From Coniochaeta sp. PMI_546 (lineage: Eukaryota > Ascomycota > Sordariomycetes > Coniochaetales > Coniochaetaceae), in the NCBI GenBank assembly GCA_021432605.1, contig MU271145.1, positions 3,162,001 through 3,226,000 of the forward strand: a stretch of 64,000 nt of DNA. Direction: 5' to 3'. This document shows positions 1 to 11,150 of the stretch, one piece after another. The position numbers and the translations under genes were made by a program. Below the pieces are notes generated by a model that worked only from the letters and a program-made list of their open reading frames with translations, was not told the origin of the DNA and did not search any database. Every line of letters begins with the position of its first letter. Position 1 is the first letter of the stretch.

Positions 1-1
1 A

Positions 2-895
2 TGCGGCAGCGGAAGGCAAAAGGAACTGCTCGCTCAAGGTGTCATGATCCAACGATTCCACCAGGTGTCGCCTGAGCAGGAGCGAATAGAGAAGCAGCGT
101 CAGCTCCCCTTCCACATGCACATCAATCTCGAGCTTCTGGAATGCGTGTATCTCACATGTAGCATGCTTCTCGAGATCCCACTGCTTGCGCAGACGGGTT
201 CCTCCCCTGACGTTAAGAAGCGGGTTATCAGCAAGACATACCGGCGTATGCTCGAGTATCATGAGCGACAGATCTTCACCGGCCCCCCGGAAAACACTCG
301 TGATCACGTCATGCAGGCATCCAAGGCACTTGCTGCTGGCGAGTGGAAGAAGGCAATCGAGTTTATCCACAACATCAAGATCTGGGAGCTCATGCCGAAC
401 ACAGAGAGCATCAAGGACTTGCTCGCTAAGCAGATCCAGGAGGAGGGCCTCAGGACATACCTCTTCACATACGCACCCTTCTACGACACACTCGCAGTGT
501 CGACATTGAGTGAGATGTTTGAGCTTGAGCCGCGCAAGGTCTCTGCCGTGGTTAGCAAAATGATCAGCCACGAGGAACTCGCCGCTGCCCTCGATCAAGT
601 CACTGAGACTGTCATATTCCGCAAGGGTGTCGAGCTCAGCCGCCTCCAGAGCCTAGCTTTGACGCTCTCGGACAAGGCTAGCAATCTGATTGAGACCAAT
701 GAACGGACATTGGAGCATCGGACTCAAGGATCCAGCAATGCCTTTGAAAGGCAGGGTGGCCGTGGCGGCCGTGGCGGCCGTGGGGGCGGACAGCGCGGTG
801 GCAGAGGAGGTCCGAGAACCGGTGGTAGCTCGCAGCGGCAAGCCGGTGGCACACAATTTACTGGAGGCGTGCTGGGCGCTGCAGTCCGTGGTTAA
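2..895 (+). CDS. NIP1: eIF3 subunit c (Nip1), 3' part
   Basis: This is the C-terminal 297 residues of translation initiation factor 3 subunit c, a core subunit of the cytoplasmic eIF3 complex that brings 40S subunits and eIF5 to the pre-initiation complex. The frame is open from base 2, so the gene starts upstream of the window. The visible part carries the PCI region (stretches such as [38 protein letters not shown] and [20 protein letters not shown]) followed by a winged-helix-like segment. It ends in a Gly/Arg-rich RGG tail at about 740-830, which is typical of fungal eIF3c. The stop is TAA at 893-895. No intron is needed in this part. The family assignment rests on recognition of the conserved C-terminal half. 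Confidence 0.95.
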   Translation, partial: CGSGRQKELLAQGVMIQRFHQVSPEQERIEKQRQLPFHMHINLELLECVYLTCSMLLEIPLLAQTGSSPDVKKRVISKTYRRMLEYHERQIFTGPPENTRDHVMQASKALAAGEWKKAIEFIHNIKIWELMPNTESIKDLLAKQIQEEGLRTYLFTYAPFYDTLAVSTLSEMFELEPRKVSAVVSKMISHEELAAALDQVTETVIFRKGVELSRLQSLALTLSDKASNLIETNERTLEHRTQGSSNAFERQGGRGGRGGRGGGQRGGRGGPRTGGSSQRQAGGTQFTGGVLGAAVRG

Positions 896-1540
896 GCCTT
901 GGCTGGGAATACATTATGTTCTGCTTGCTTTCACTTGTTAGTTCATGCATTGGGGTTGGTTTTGCCGCAGGAAAAATCGGCTTAGGGTTGCGTGACATCC
1001 GGCCTCGAGACAGGCGCCAGAAGGTGAGGTGGTTGGAGGAGGACAGTGAACCGTTTGTGGCAGGTGTTTGGCTTACGTCTAGGGGTCTCGGACGTTAGTG
1101 ACCATTAGAGCAGCTACCATTCAGCTCGCCTATTCCTATCGCTATGCATGTGACTTCTCCAGTCTTCACGTCTGTCCCTGTCTAGAATCTTATGTTCACT
1201 TGTATGTCTACACAAATCCCGCACGTTTGCCAATCCAGAACATTCATGGGCAAAACAAATGAGCTGCTCAGCTCAACGTCATTGTTCCAAGTCAAGACGT
1301 GGCGCAGTAGGCAGACAGAATAGGGTAGAGAGATTGATGGACTTTTGATTTCGTTTCTCCTATATCAATCATCTGCTGTAGCTGTGCCAGAAGCATCATG
1401 TGACAAGGCATAGCTAATGGAGACCAGGCAGTATGCTGCCGTTCCCCTCGTAGTTGTCAACGCCACGCAGAGAAACCCAGAAGCCGACTGTCCATAAACC
1501 ATCCCCAAACCAACTCCACTGCAGGAACAATGCAGTAAAA
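896..1540. other. Intergenic, convergent 3' ends
   Basis: This gap lies between the convergent 3' ends of eIF3c and ribosomal protein S14. I see only short unsupported reading frames here. It most likely holds the two 3' UTRs. Confidence 0.6.
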
Positions 1541-2260
<720 letters not shown>

Positions 2261-2425
2261 GTTGACAGGATTTTTCGTCGATTTTGGCGTGTCGTGAAGA
2301 AGGTCGTGATGCTCAAGTTTCGTCGAGAAAAATTACCAAAGCTGTGGTGGGAATATTCCACTGATTGAAGTTGGCGGTCGTGGCTGGCAGTAAAACCCAC
2401 ACCGAGACCAATTTTCCCCTTTCAA

Positions 2426-2433
2426 AGCCCTAA
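2426..2433 (+). promoter_or_regulatory. AGCCCTAA ribosomal-protein promoter element
   Basis: An exact AGCCCTAA (Tbf1-type ARCCCTAA) lies in the 331-bp region between the divergent starts of S14 (2260) and L7 (2592). This octamer is a known element of ribosomal protein promoters in many ascomycetes. Its role here is inferred from position and match only. A one-mismatch copy (AGCCCTAC, 15216-15223) lies upstream of the eS19 gene. Confidence 0.5.
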
Positions 2434-2591
2434 TGGGCCACAAGTGCTTTTGTACCTAAGCGGAGCTCCAAAATCTCACTGAACCATCTTAAAATTTCCC
2501 GGTCCAGCTCGACTAACTTTTTCCTTCGCTCGAGCATCACAGACACGACGTCCTCCACATCAACAACGTCGACAAGCCCGTCCTACTAACA

Positions 2592-4118
2592 ATGGCCGCT
2601 TCCACGTATGCGTACCCCGATTTCCTGCCATGATTCCTATCGACGGTGGATGATTGTGCTCGGTTGTGTCAAGCTTTTGCAGATTGGCGTGGTCCTCTCA
2701 CGCTGGGAACGCATGTCTCTCCTTGGAAAGACATAGCTGCCAGCTCGATCTTTCTCTCACTTCTCCCTCTTATTGTAGCTGCTGCACAGTAGCCTGCCAT
2801 CTGAGAGATGTTGCGAGGGGTGTTGGAGTTGAGGAGTGAAACCCTCTCTCCCAAATGCATTGCCGCTCCGCGGGCCCTGCGGGTTTGGAAACAAACCTCT
2901 TTTTGGCCCTCTGATGCGAAGCATACGTTCTTGGATCTCTTCCGAGGTGTTGTTGGATGAGGAGTTCTGGGAGATGGCAGTATAGGCCTCTTCGGTCTAG
3001 AGGCGGCCGCCCAACAAGAACCTCACCGATGAAAATCATCAATTCGAGTTAGCCATCGCAGAGAATGCCGCACTTGAGCAGCAATTCTCCACCGGCGCTC
3101 TATTCCATACCATTGTGTATGCTGGACCGCGGACTAATCTAATATTACAGTACCGTCCCTACCAAGGACCAGGTCCTCGTCCCCGAGACCCTCCTCAAGA
3201 AGCGCAAGAGCCAAGAGAAGGCTCGCGCTGAGAAGCAGGCCGAGACCGAGAACAGGAAGAAGGTTAGTCTCCTCGCTTTTTGTTCGCTCCCAGGGGACGA
3301 CGTGATGCATACCATAGCTAGCGACTAGACATTGTCAATGCTGTTGCTAAATACCATCTTTCGGGTCTGATCGACTATCGACAAATCATCTCATGTTGCA
3401 AGATAATTAGCGAGATCGACGCTAACTGAGGTTAAAGGTCAACAAGGAGAAGCGTGGCGTCATCTTCAAGCGTGCCGAGAAGTACGTCAAGGAGTACCGT
3501 GATGCCGAGCGCGAGAAGGTCCGTCTTGCGCGCGTTGCCAAGCAGGACGGCTCTTTCTACATCCCTGCCGAGGCCAAGTTGATCTTCTTGATCCGTATCA
3601 AGGGGTAAGTTACCAGGCGCCACATCGAGCCTGCGTTCAATGCTGACTTATTTTTCAGTATCAACAAGATCGCCCCCAAGCCCCGCAAGATCCTCCAGCT
3701 CCTCCGTCTCCTCCAGATCAACAACGGTGTCTTCATCCGTGTTACCAAGGCCACCCAGGAGATGATCAAGATCGTCGAGCCGTGGGTTGCCTACGGTTAC
3801 CCCAACCTGAAGAGCGTCAAGGAGCTCATCTACAAGCGCGGTTACGGAAAGGTCAACAAGCAGCGTGTTGCCCTCACCGACAACGCAATCATCGAGGAGA
3901 ACCTCGGCAAGTACGGCATTGTCTGCATGGAGGATCTGATCCACGAGATCTACACCGTCGGCCCCAACTTCAAGCAGGCCTCCAACTTCCTCTGGCCCTT
4001 CAAGCTCAGCAACCCCACTGGTGGCTTCCGTACCCGCAAGTTCAAGCACTTCATTGAGGGCGGTGACTTGGGCAACCGGGAGGAGAACATCAATGCTCTC
4101 ATCCGCCAGATGAACTAA
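2592..4118 (+). CDS. RPL7: 60S ribosomal protein uL30 (L7)
   Basis: Cytoplasmic large-subunit ribosomal protein uL30 (eukaryotic L7). Model: join(2592..2605,3151..3262,3438..3604,3659..4118), 250 aa. Exon 1 has only 14 nt (MAAS plus two bases). Exon 2 gives [20 protein letters not shown] and the basic N-terminal arm. Exons 3-4 carry the uL30 fold, with [39 protein letters not shown] and the C-terminal [18 protein letters not shown]. Donors are GTATGC, GTTAGT and GTAAGT. Intron 2 has a GCTAAC branch site at 3421-3426. The 545-nt first intron is unusually long for this window. Intron 2 carries a candidate C/D snoRNA, as in budding yeast RPL7 genes. Confidence 0.96.
3297..3375 (+). ncRNA. Candidate intronic C/D snoRNA (snR39/snR59 type)
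   Basis: Inside L7 intron 2, bases 3352-3366 (TACCATCTTTCGGGT) lie directly before a box D CTGA (3367-3370). This stretch is complementary over 14 nt to the conserved 25S/28S rRNA sequence ACCCGAAAGATGGT. A box C-like GTGATGC (3302-3308, last base off consensus) lies 58 nt upstream, and weak CGA/TCG complementarity flanks the boxes. The box D plus five rule points to the G of CCCG (yeast G805 by my recollection of the numbering). From established knowledge, yeast RPL7A and RPL7B introns host snR39 and snR59, which guide the neighbouring A807. The weak points are the imperfect box C and the short terminal stem. The ends are approximate. Confidence 0.6.
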
Positions 4119-4454
4119 GTCTTTTTGGCTTGGGTTAATGAAGGGGTTTCTTGTCTTGGTCTTTTGAGGTTTGCATGGATGCCCGGCGTTCCGGAGGCCA
4201 AAAGCTAGGCTGGCATAACAGGGAATCAATTGAAACGGCTCTCTTGTCTTTATTCACACACCAGCCTGTCCTCAAACTGTGACTGCAGACTGCCTCTACC
4301 ATGATCTGTCTTTAGAAAGAGTCATGCAATGCCAGCCATTACAAAGTCTTGCTGTTGTTTCTAACCCTTGTCTTGTAAAGCGTTGCACATGATGCGTAAC
4401 CGTGGTGTCGCAAACACAGCGACAGTCAGCGTTGGCTGTATTATGAAATGTTCC

Positions 4455-5253
4455 CTATATTTTGATATCGAAACTCGTGCCACAGCCGCAACTACTTGTC
4501 GCCAGCGGATTGTCCACGATCTTGAACTGTGACCCAATGAGCTCCATCGTGAAGTCGACCTTGCTGCCCTTCAACAACTCCAACGATGGCGCATCCAATA
4601 TGATCTTCGGCGCATCCAAAGTGGGCTTATTCACCGCATCGCCACCGTCGTCTGAGGCGAAAGTGAAGATTGTGTCGTCCTCGCGTATAACAGCACCGTC
4701 ATCGTCCCCTAGCGCGGTCGCTTTGTCCGGGAGGGTAGGTGGAAGCGTAACAAGGCTCATCAGGTACTGGAAGCCATGGCAGCCGCCGCTCTCGACTTGG
4801 ATGCGTAGGGCAAGGTAAGGGTTGCTGTCTTTGGCCATGATCTCCGAGAGACGCTTCCTTATATGTTAGCTCGGGAGGGAGGGTGCAGACTTCGTCATCT
4901 AGGACACATTAACGCACCTTTGCCGCCCGCGGCGTGATCTCCAGCATCATTTCCTTTCCATCCTCATCTTGTTGGGGGTTGTACAGGGCATGCGTGCGGC
5001 GGTGCGAGGCGCTCGTGCTAAAACGACGGCGTGGCCACGCTATAGGAGTTGAGCTGCGAGCCTGTATTGATTCACGCCAATAGCCATGGTTCTTCTGATG
5101 TCCGACAATTGCAGCCGGGTAATGAGCGCCGGCTGTTGGGACGAGCAGGTCGAGGAGCTGTGCTGCCGGGCGGGTGTGGCACTGGTGTCGAAGACTTAGT
5201 TGAACAAACAACTTTGCGCTTGATAATGCGTTCGGACATCGTAGTGATGCCAT
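4455..5253 (-). CDS. ISA2: Mitochondrial iron-sulfur assembly protein Isa2
   Basis: A-type Fe-S scaffold/carrier of the mitochondrial matrix, needed for [4Fe-4S] cluster formation on proteins such as aconitase and lipoate synthase. Model: complement(join(4455..4853,4918..5253)), 244 aa, with one 64-nt intron (donor GTGCGT, branch GCTAAC, acceptor AAG). The three conserved cysteines of the HesB/IscA fold are present: one in ESGGCHGFQY and two in the C-terminal SSCGCGTSF. The first 80-90 residues are Arg/Ser-rich and end in RRFSTSA, a typical mitochondrial presequence. The start is the ATG at 5253 (MASLRC). The frame stays open further upstream but has no other convincing ATG. A negatively charged insertion of about 30 residues follows the first Cys motif, as in Isa2 rather than Isa1. 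Confidence 0.9.
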
Positions 5254-7071
5254 GACACCTTTTCGAGGATCTGCGAGGTCTATAACTCTGGAAAATAGGT
5301 ATGCGCTTGCGGCGATGCTGCTGCCGGCTGCGGCGTCGGATGTGAATTGGTTTCTAAGCTCAAAAAAAGTTCGGTATGATGTCAAAGGAGCCGACCCGGC
5401 TCGGACCGGAGTACGTACCGAACGGCGGAATAAGTCTCGGCCTGCCAGCTGACCGCCAGCTGTGCTTGGTTGTGCTTCGTAAAGCCTTCCCCTTCATTCG
5501 TCCGTACTCAACAATACGATATAAACCGTTCAGACTTCTGCGCACAATAAAGAGAGCACAGGCCGGATCTGCCACCGGATGCCGGCGAGTAAAAGGCTAT
5601 CTGCGCCGTTCTAGTGAAACTATGGAGACTGAAGGTACGCACGTGTTGCCAGAACAGCGAGCACGAGGGCTTAGCCATGAGGCCGTGCCGAACATCCAGC
5701 AAGGATCCGGCATTTATGAATCTCCCCACGATCCACGCGCATGGGAGCCCTAAGAATAAGAACCAACAGGAAGTCCTTAAAATCCTGGCTCACACGGTTT
5801 GAGGTAGTCTTCCCGCCGTCCTGATCCATATTTGCCGAGCGTACTTCCTTTGGACTTATCCTGACCCTCCGGTTGGCGACCTGGGTCTTAAGTAGGTCGA
5901 TGTTGTAGACGATAAACTTGCGAATGCCAGCCAGGTATGCCTACGACAGATAGCTATCGAGTCCGACGTGACGGCATCGTCACTGATCGCGTGCGAACCC
6001 CGCAAGCAACGAGCCGGAACCACCGTAGAAGGCCGGACAATTGGGCTTCTCCTTGCTGCCACACGTCTGGCTGTTAGGACCTTGTGCCAGCTGACGCAGC
6101 TTGGGGTGAAGCTTGATGTTGCTAGATTTACGCACTCTATGGGCAGCGTGGGTCAGTTAGCCTCAACTTCCATTGTTTCCGGGGATAAATCACTCATATC
6201 AGTGTAAGGTATTGCTCACATACCAAAGCCAGCTGAGGTGCCGAAACAGTCAGAACCAGGCGCAATGGTTTTGTGAAAATCGCAGATTTCTTCCGGCTAG
6301 GTAGAGTAGAGCAAGATACAGTTGGTGCCGGCTGTAAACAGCCTAGACTTACACTAGACATTGTCTAACCCAGGACTCTCCAGATATAGGAAATACCCAA
6401 GGGCTTAGACTGTCCGCATGGAGTTGTGTTGTCTTCAAACTCTTACCAACCACGGTCCACTGCCAGTGCTAGGGCTGCTTCGCCTTGGCTTCAATACATG
6501 CTTCTATGACAGTCGGATAACTCCCCATTCTACGGGTCGCTTGTCTAGCCCGCCGATCCACGACCATCCTTTCAGACAGTCAGGATCCGGGGACATGTAT
6601 CCTGGGCAAATTTGAATATAACATCCGAACCGTCTACTCTCCTCCGATGGCAATACACTTTCCACCTGGGGTACCCTTATATATCATTATAGTGCTACCG
6701 CAGCTCGTCCTAGAGCTTGACTTGTCACCATGCAACGAGGGAAGTGAAACGGCGGAGGCAAAGGCTGACGAACTACTGCTCAACAGTTATGGTGTGGGTA
6801 AACATGTTTTGCTTGTCGAATTCGACAGACTTGGGCTCCGGGCCATAGCGGTCCCAAGGCAGCGCCATGGTTTACTCTTCTCGAGGCACAGGTGCTTCCA
6901 ACCCTTCCCGTCCTCCGGAACCCATTGCTTGCAAGATTGTATAATACATGTAGAATAGAATGGAGAGAAAAGCAGGCCTTGGTCTGGTTTACAAATAATG
7001 AACAAGAGTAATAGTACGGTTGGCAGCTCCGACAAGATTCGACGCGCTGCAGTGCCGACCAGTATTTGGAT
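5254..7071. other. Intergenic, no intact gene
   Basis: A 1.8-kb stretch without an intact supported gene. The only coding-like material is a possible minus-strand relic at about 5830-6300, listed separately. The rest shows only short frames with no recognisable family. Confidence 0.5.
5830..6300 (-). pseudogene. Possible decayed gene, family unknown
   Basis: On the minus strand short peptide stretches look coding: a Cys-containing piece ending GSDCFGTSAGFG (about 6230-6300), a piece with PNCPAFYGGSGSLLAGF (about 6000-6130), and GIRKFIVYNIDLLKTQV (about 5880-5945). Stops and frame changes separate them, and intron-like GTATGT and GTAAGT signals occur nearby. I do not recognise the family. It may be a relic of a secreted Cys/Gly-rich protein, or chance. 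Confidence 0.25.
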
Positions 7072-8803
7072 TTAGGGGAAGATGGAGAAGAGCTGTGGTC
7101 CTAGTTCTGTCGGACACGGACCAGAGTCCAATCGGCCAATGCCGGGAAGGATGCAGGTCTTGTTGTTCTCGCTTTCAGGGGCAAATGCAAAGCTCAGAGC
7201 ACCGATGAAGGGAACCAGCTGGCCAGCGTTCGTGCCACCGGCTGGAATGAGTTAGTCAAAGACAATTTCGCCCTGGCATGCATGCTGTCATGATAAATGA
7301 CTTACCTCCATCGGCACGGCCACCGCAAGAAAAGAGAGTCACTGTATCACCAGCTTGTCGTCGACCATCAAAGCTCATGCAACCCTGGGTCTATTACAAC
7401 AGGTCAGTGCCTTGGTCAGGACCGGGCCAAAAGTGGTACATACCAAGCTGCTGACGATAAGAGCCGAGTTCTTAGCGTTGTTGTGCTTTCCAGCCGTTAT
7501 AACATCCCACTTCTCGTTCGGCGTACCACCACAGTCCACAAGCCCAATTGGGATCAGGTTCTGCCGGAAGTCCCCTGCCGTCGGGTCAACAAATAGACAT
7601 TGGCCGTTGGGTGCCCGGATTTCAACCTCGCTGAAGGCGCGGGTGGCAGTGTCATCTCGCTGTTGTGACTCCGCGGCAGCAGTTGGATTCAAGGTACCAC
7701 CAGCTCGAGAGACAGGGACGGGCGTAGTCGGGTTGGCGATTGCGATACCGGCATTGGTGGTCACTCCAGCGGAACTGGACCCTGAGGATGAAGAGGACAC
7801 CTCTGTCGCCGAAGCGCTCTCCTCAGTAGTAGATGTTGTTTCCTCCGCTACGGAGGAAGAAGAGACTGAAGTTGTTGCCTCGTTACCGGGCTGGTCGTTG
7901 TTGATGGCAGAGGCCGTGACGGTCCTTGTTCGTTGAGTACAGGTTGTAGAAGACGTACTGGCAACCGCGGTATCTTTGCTGGCTGAGGCCTCCTTGGCCG
8001 ATGAGGTTGTAGCACTGGCAGTCGTGGATGCGGCACCGGTTTTGCCCGGACTCGATGCTGCTGTCGTCTTCCCACTATTACCTCCACCGTTACCTCCAGC
8101 GAGGGCAGCGCCACCGAAGGTAAACGACTGCTTGGCATCGCCCGAGTTACACTGTGCAACATCGAGAACGTTGCCTTTGACCGTGAAACATGACCCAGCA
8201 TCGTTCTCAGGCTGGAAAGACAGGGGACCGGAACCGCCGTTGAATGTAAACAGTTGAGAGTTGGTGACAGAGCCGCCTTCGCACAAGCACGTCAGCATCA
8301 TGTAAGATAGAGCAAAATATAACAGCCACTTACCCCCGTCAGCGCGCCCACCGCAAGAGAAAAGAAGGACTTGATTTCCGGCCGCTCTCCGAGGGTCGAA
8401 GTTCCAGCAAGCTTGGGTCAAGGTGCTCACGATGATCATCGAGTTGGCAGCATTGTTATGCTTTCCACTAGTGATGATATCCCACCCCTGGCCATTTGTA
8501 GCACCACATGCGCCGACTTGAATGGGGGTCAAGTTCGCGCGGAAGTCGCCGGACAGCTCATCAACAAAGAGACACTGGCCATCGGATGTCTTGGGAGCAA
8601 TATTAGCTCCTGGGTTACCAAATTCCTTGCTGCAAGATGCTCACCTTGATCTGAACGTTGGAAAATGCACGGGTTGCGCCGTCATCCCTTTGCTGGGCTT
8701 CAGCAAAAGCGGCTTCGTTGAGGGATGACACAGTCCGTGGCCCGACCGGGGTAGCTGAGCCAAGGGATGCACATGCTAGAAGTAGGGACAGTAGTGCGGC
8801 CAT
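7072..8803 (-). CDS. Secreted protein with duplicated lectin-like domain and Ser/Thr linker
   Basis: Model: complement(join(7072..7241,7306..7390,7444..8276,8334..8589,8645..8803)), 500 aa. Residues 1-18 form a signal peptide (MAALLSLLLACASLGSA). Two homologous modules follow, each starting with an AxxQQRDD..TRAFS segment, then GQCLFVD..(S/A)GDFR.NL.PI, GKHNNA.NS..IVS.LTQ and LFSCGGRADGG. They resemble ricin-type beta-trefoil or other carbohydrate-binding modules. Between them lies a Ser/Thr/Ala-rich linker of about 130 residues, probably heavily O-glycosylated. The intron after RADGG sits at the same codon in both modules, so the gene arose by an internal duplication that included its intron. 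Likely role: extracellular or cell-wall binding. The exact ligand and the family name are not certain. Confidence 0.8.
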
Positions 8804-11150
8804 GGTCGGCTTGGCTCTAAAGGAATGGAAAAGACGATGTATACGAAGCGAAAGGCGAAGGGATGTTGTGCGGCAAAGAATGGAAGACCTGCTCAGCAGG
8901 ATGAATAGGCAGATCAAGCAACGGTGGGGAAATGAAGGAAAGACAGATAAGAAGAAAAGTGAAGCTATTCACACCCTAATCCAAATGAAAGTACGCAAAG
9001 CAGAATAATGCTGGCGAGGCCAAGATCCGGCTGTACTGACAGTCTGGGGATGTATGGCTACTTATCCATTCTCTTGGCCTTCTTGTCCCTGTCCTCGTTA
9101 TTACCTCGAGGAAGTCAAGGCCTGTCTGTACTCCTGAATTCCAGTCGGTCTACTCCTGCCAGCGCACAGAGCTAGCTGTGTAATAAGCGCTTCTATCCGC
9201 TCCACGGGGTAGGTGGGTTTCCATCTAGGTTTCATGGATCTCGTCGACGGCCAGGTCTGCTTCCATGGCGTGTTTCGATTTTGAAGATGGCAGGACCAGC
9301 CTGGAAAGGTCAATATGAACAACAGTTGGCCCCTGTTGACAGCAATAAGCGCGAGAAACCCATGGCCGAGGTATAGCTTCCCTGAGACTTCTGAAAACAT
9401 CCAGATCAATGGTGGCTGTGGCAATTCTGAGCCGAATGGGTGCGGGCTGGCCGCGCTCATGGGCAACTCAAAGGGTGATCGTGGAGATCAAAGCCGGGAT
9501 GATGAAACGGTTCCTGTAACGGAACTGACCGAGCGAGTGCATTGGAGGTTTAAAGTCCAAGAGATGAGACGAGAGCCCCTGTCGCGCATCGTTGGACCCC
9601 TGCAGCGAACCCGCACGCCAGTAGCAAATCAATGGCCGATCTCCCGCGCAGTCGTCCATTCAGGCTGCTCTCTCACAGCCGCTGACAGCTGCCAGCTCTC
9701 ACAGCACGTGCCTTGTACGCAGGTTATGCACAAGGCAGCAACGAATTAACCTTCCATTTCGGCGGTTTTCTCGTCGAAGCGTGCGTCTCTTCCTGAATCT
9801 TGCACGACATGGGTTAGCCCCGAAACAACAAGCTTAAATTGGTTCCATCGGACGAGGCTCTTTCTGGTCATGTCAGTGTCAGCCTCGGGTGCCTGCGATG
9901 CTCTGTCAGTACCCAGCAGCACGGAGGATCTTCTTCTTCCCGTGATCTCTGCATTCACTTAAAGCTTGTTGTTGATCAACGAAGACATCTCGACTTGTGG
10001 CCGCTCTAAGGAAAACTCCAACCTCACAACAGGGAGTGCCACAACTCTCACTCCCGTCGCTGACATGATTAGCTACTTCCAGTCTCCCGAGCACCCCAGC
10101 TTCGATTACCTGGACATGCGTAATGCTCGAGAGACCACAAGTACAGTGTTAGAGGGCGGGATGGAGGTACCCAGCAAGGTCAGAGCGGAGCCCTTGCAAG
10201 TGCGGGGCAGCCATTCTCATCGAATCTCGGCCGGGAGCCTACTGGATGTGGAGGCCAAGTCAAGTGTCACGAAACCTCTACACTACTTCCAGTCTTCGCT
10301 TGATTTCCTCTAATATCTATCGTCTTCCCGGCGTTCCCCGGTTGACCGTCTTCACCCTTCGTCTCCATCTCTGAAATAAACGCATTCTAGGTGGTTTCAC
10401 CGCATTTCAAAGCCGTACAATGTCTGACTAGCATTGAGCCTCTTGCGGCGTTGACCATCGAACCCGAGCATCATCGGTACAACAATCATGATGACCTCGC
10501 CCATCTCCAGATTAGCTAGCACGCTGTCCTGGTCAGGAGTTGGCTGAACTATCTGTTATCGAACCTCGAAGCACGTGCTGCCGCGGCGACGAGTCTCATA
10601 TTTCGGCAGGTACCGAAGGTAACCCAGGGTGATGGCTTACCCAGAAGCATCAACCCCATGGTTCACTTTTCTGGGTGTTGTCTTTGCTTGACCTTCTTGT
10701 ACACTATCACATACAGTTGCCGACTTGCAATTCCGTCGCTCGAGACCCCTGTTGCGGATAACCAGTCAAGAGGCCATGAAAGGTTGACTTCCCCGCAGCT
10801 TTTACAAGCGTCGGTCCGGGATACAACACAAGATCCTTCCTACATGTCTAGCTTATGCTTGGATGCACTTAACATCATCGCAGTCCGCGACGGTGTCCTA
10901 ACGACCGTGCCATCGTCTCGCTAAAACATGGTTGCATCATACCGGTGAGCCCGCCATGAGGCTTCGCACGAAACTATCAAGAACAGGCTCTATAGCACGG
11001 CTAGCTTACGCCAGCGTGATTACGGCACATCGCTCTATATGCGCAGCATACGCGCCTTAATATGTATATAATCTGTCCTCTGGAACGTCCTCTCCACCTT
11101 ACTGTTGAGGGTGGCTTTCAGTGTTGTCGTAGTCTCCCCATCTCTTAGCT
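8804..11150. other. Intergenic, divergent promoters
   Basis: A 2.3-kb gap between the divergent lectin-like gene and the tannase-family gene. It contains several open frames of 60-145 codons on both strands. None has a recognisable domain, signal peptide or supporting splice signals, so I call no gene. TATA-like AATATGTATATAATC lies near 11058-11072, about 80 bp before the esterase ATG. Confidence 0.5.

Noticed and set aside
2606-3150. snoRNA or gene inside the 545-nt L7 intron 1
   Set aside because: Several TGATG and CTGA words occur, but no rRNA match of useful length could be recognised by eye.
3648-4229. 193-codon minus-strand frame opposite L7 exon 4
   Set aside because: A shadow of strongly codon-biased L7 sequence (Leu/Asp/Val-rich antisense); no independent support.
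9966-10313. 115-codon plus-strand frame
   Set aside because: No domain, signal peptide or splice context; composition is that of non-coding DNA around it.
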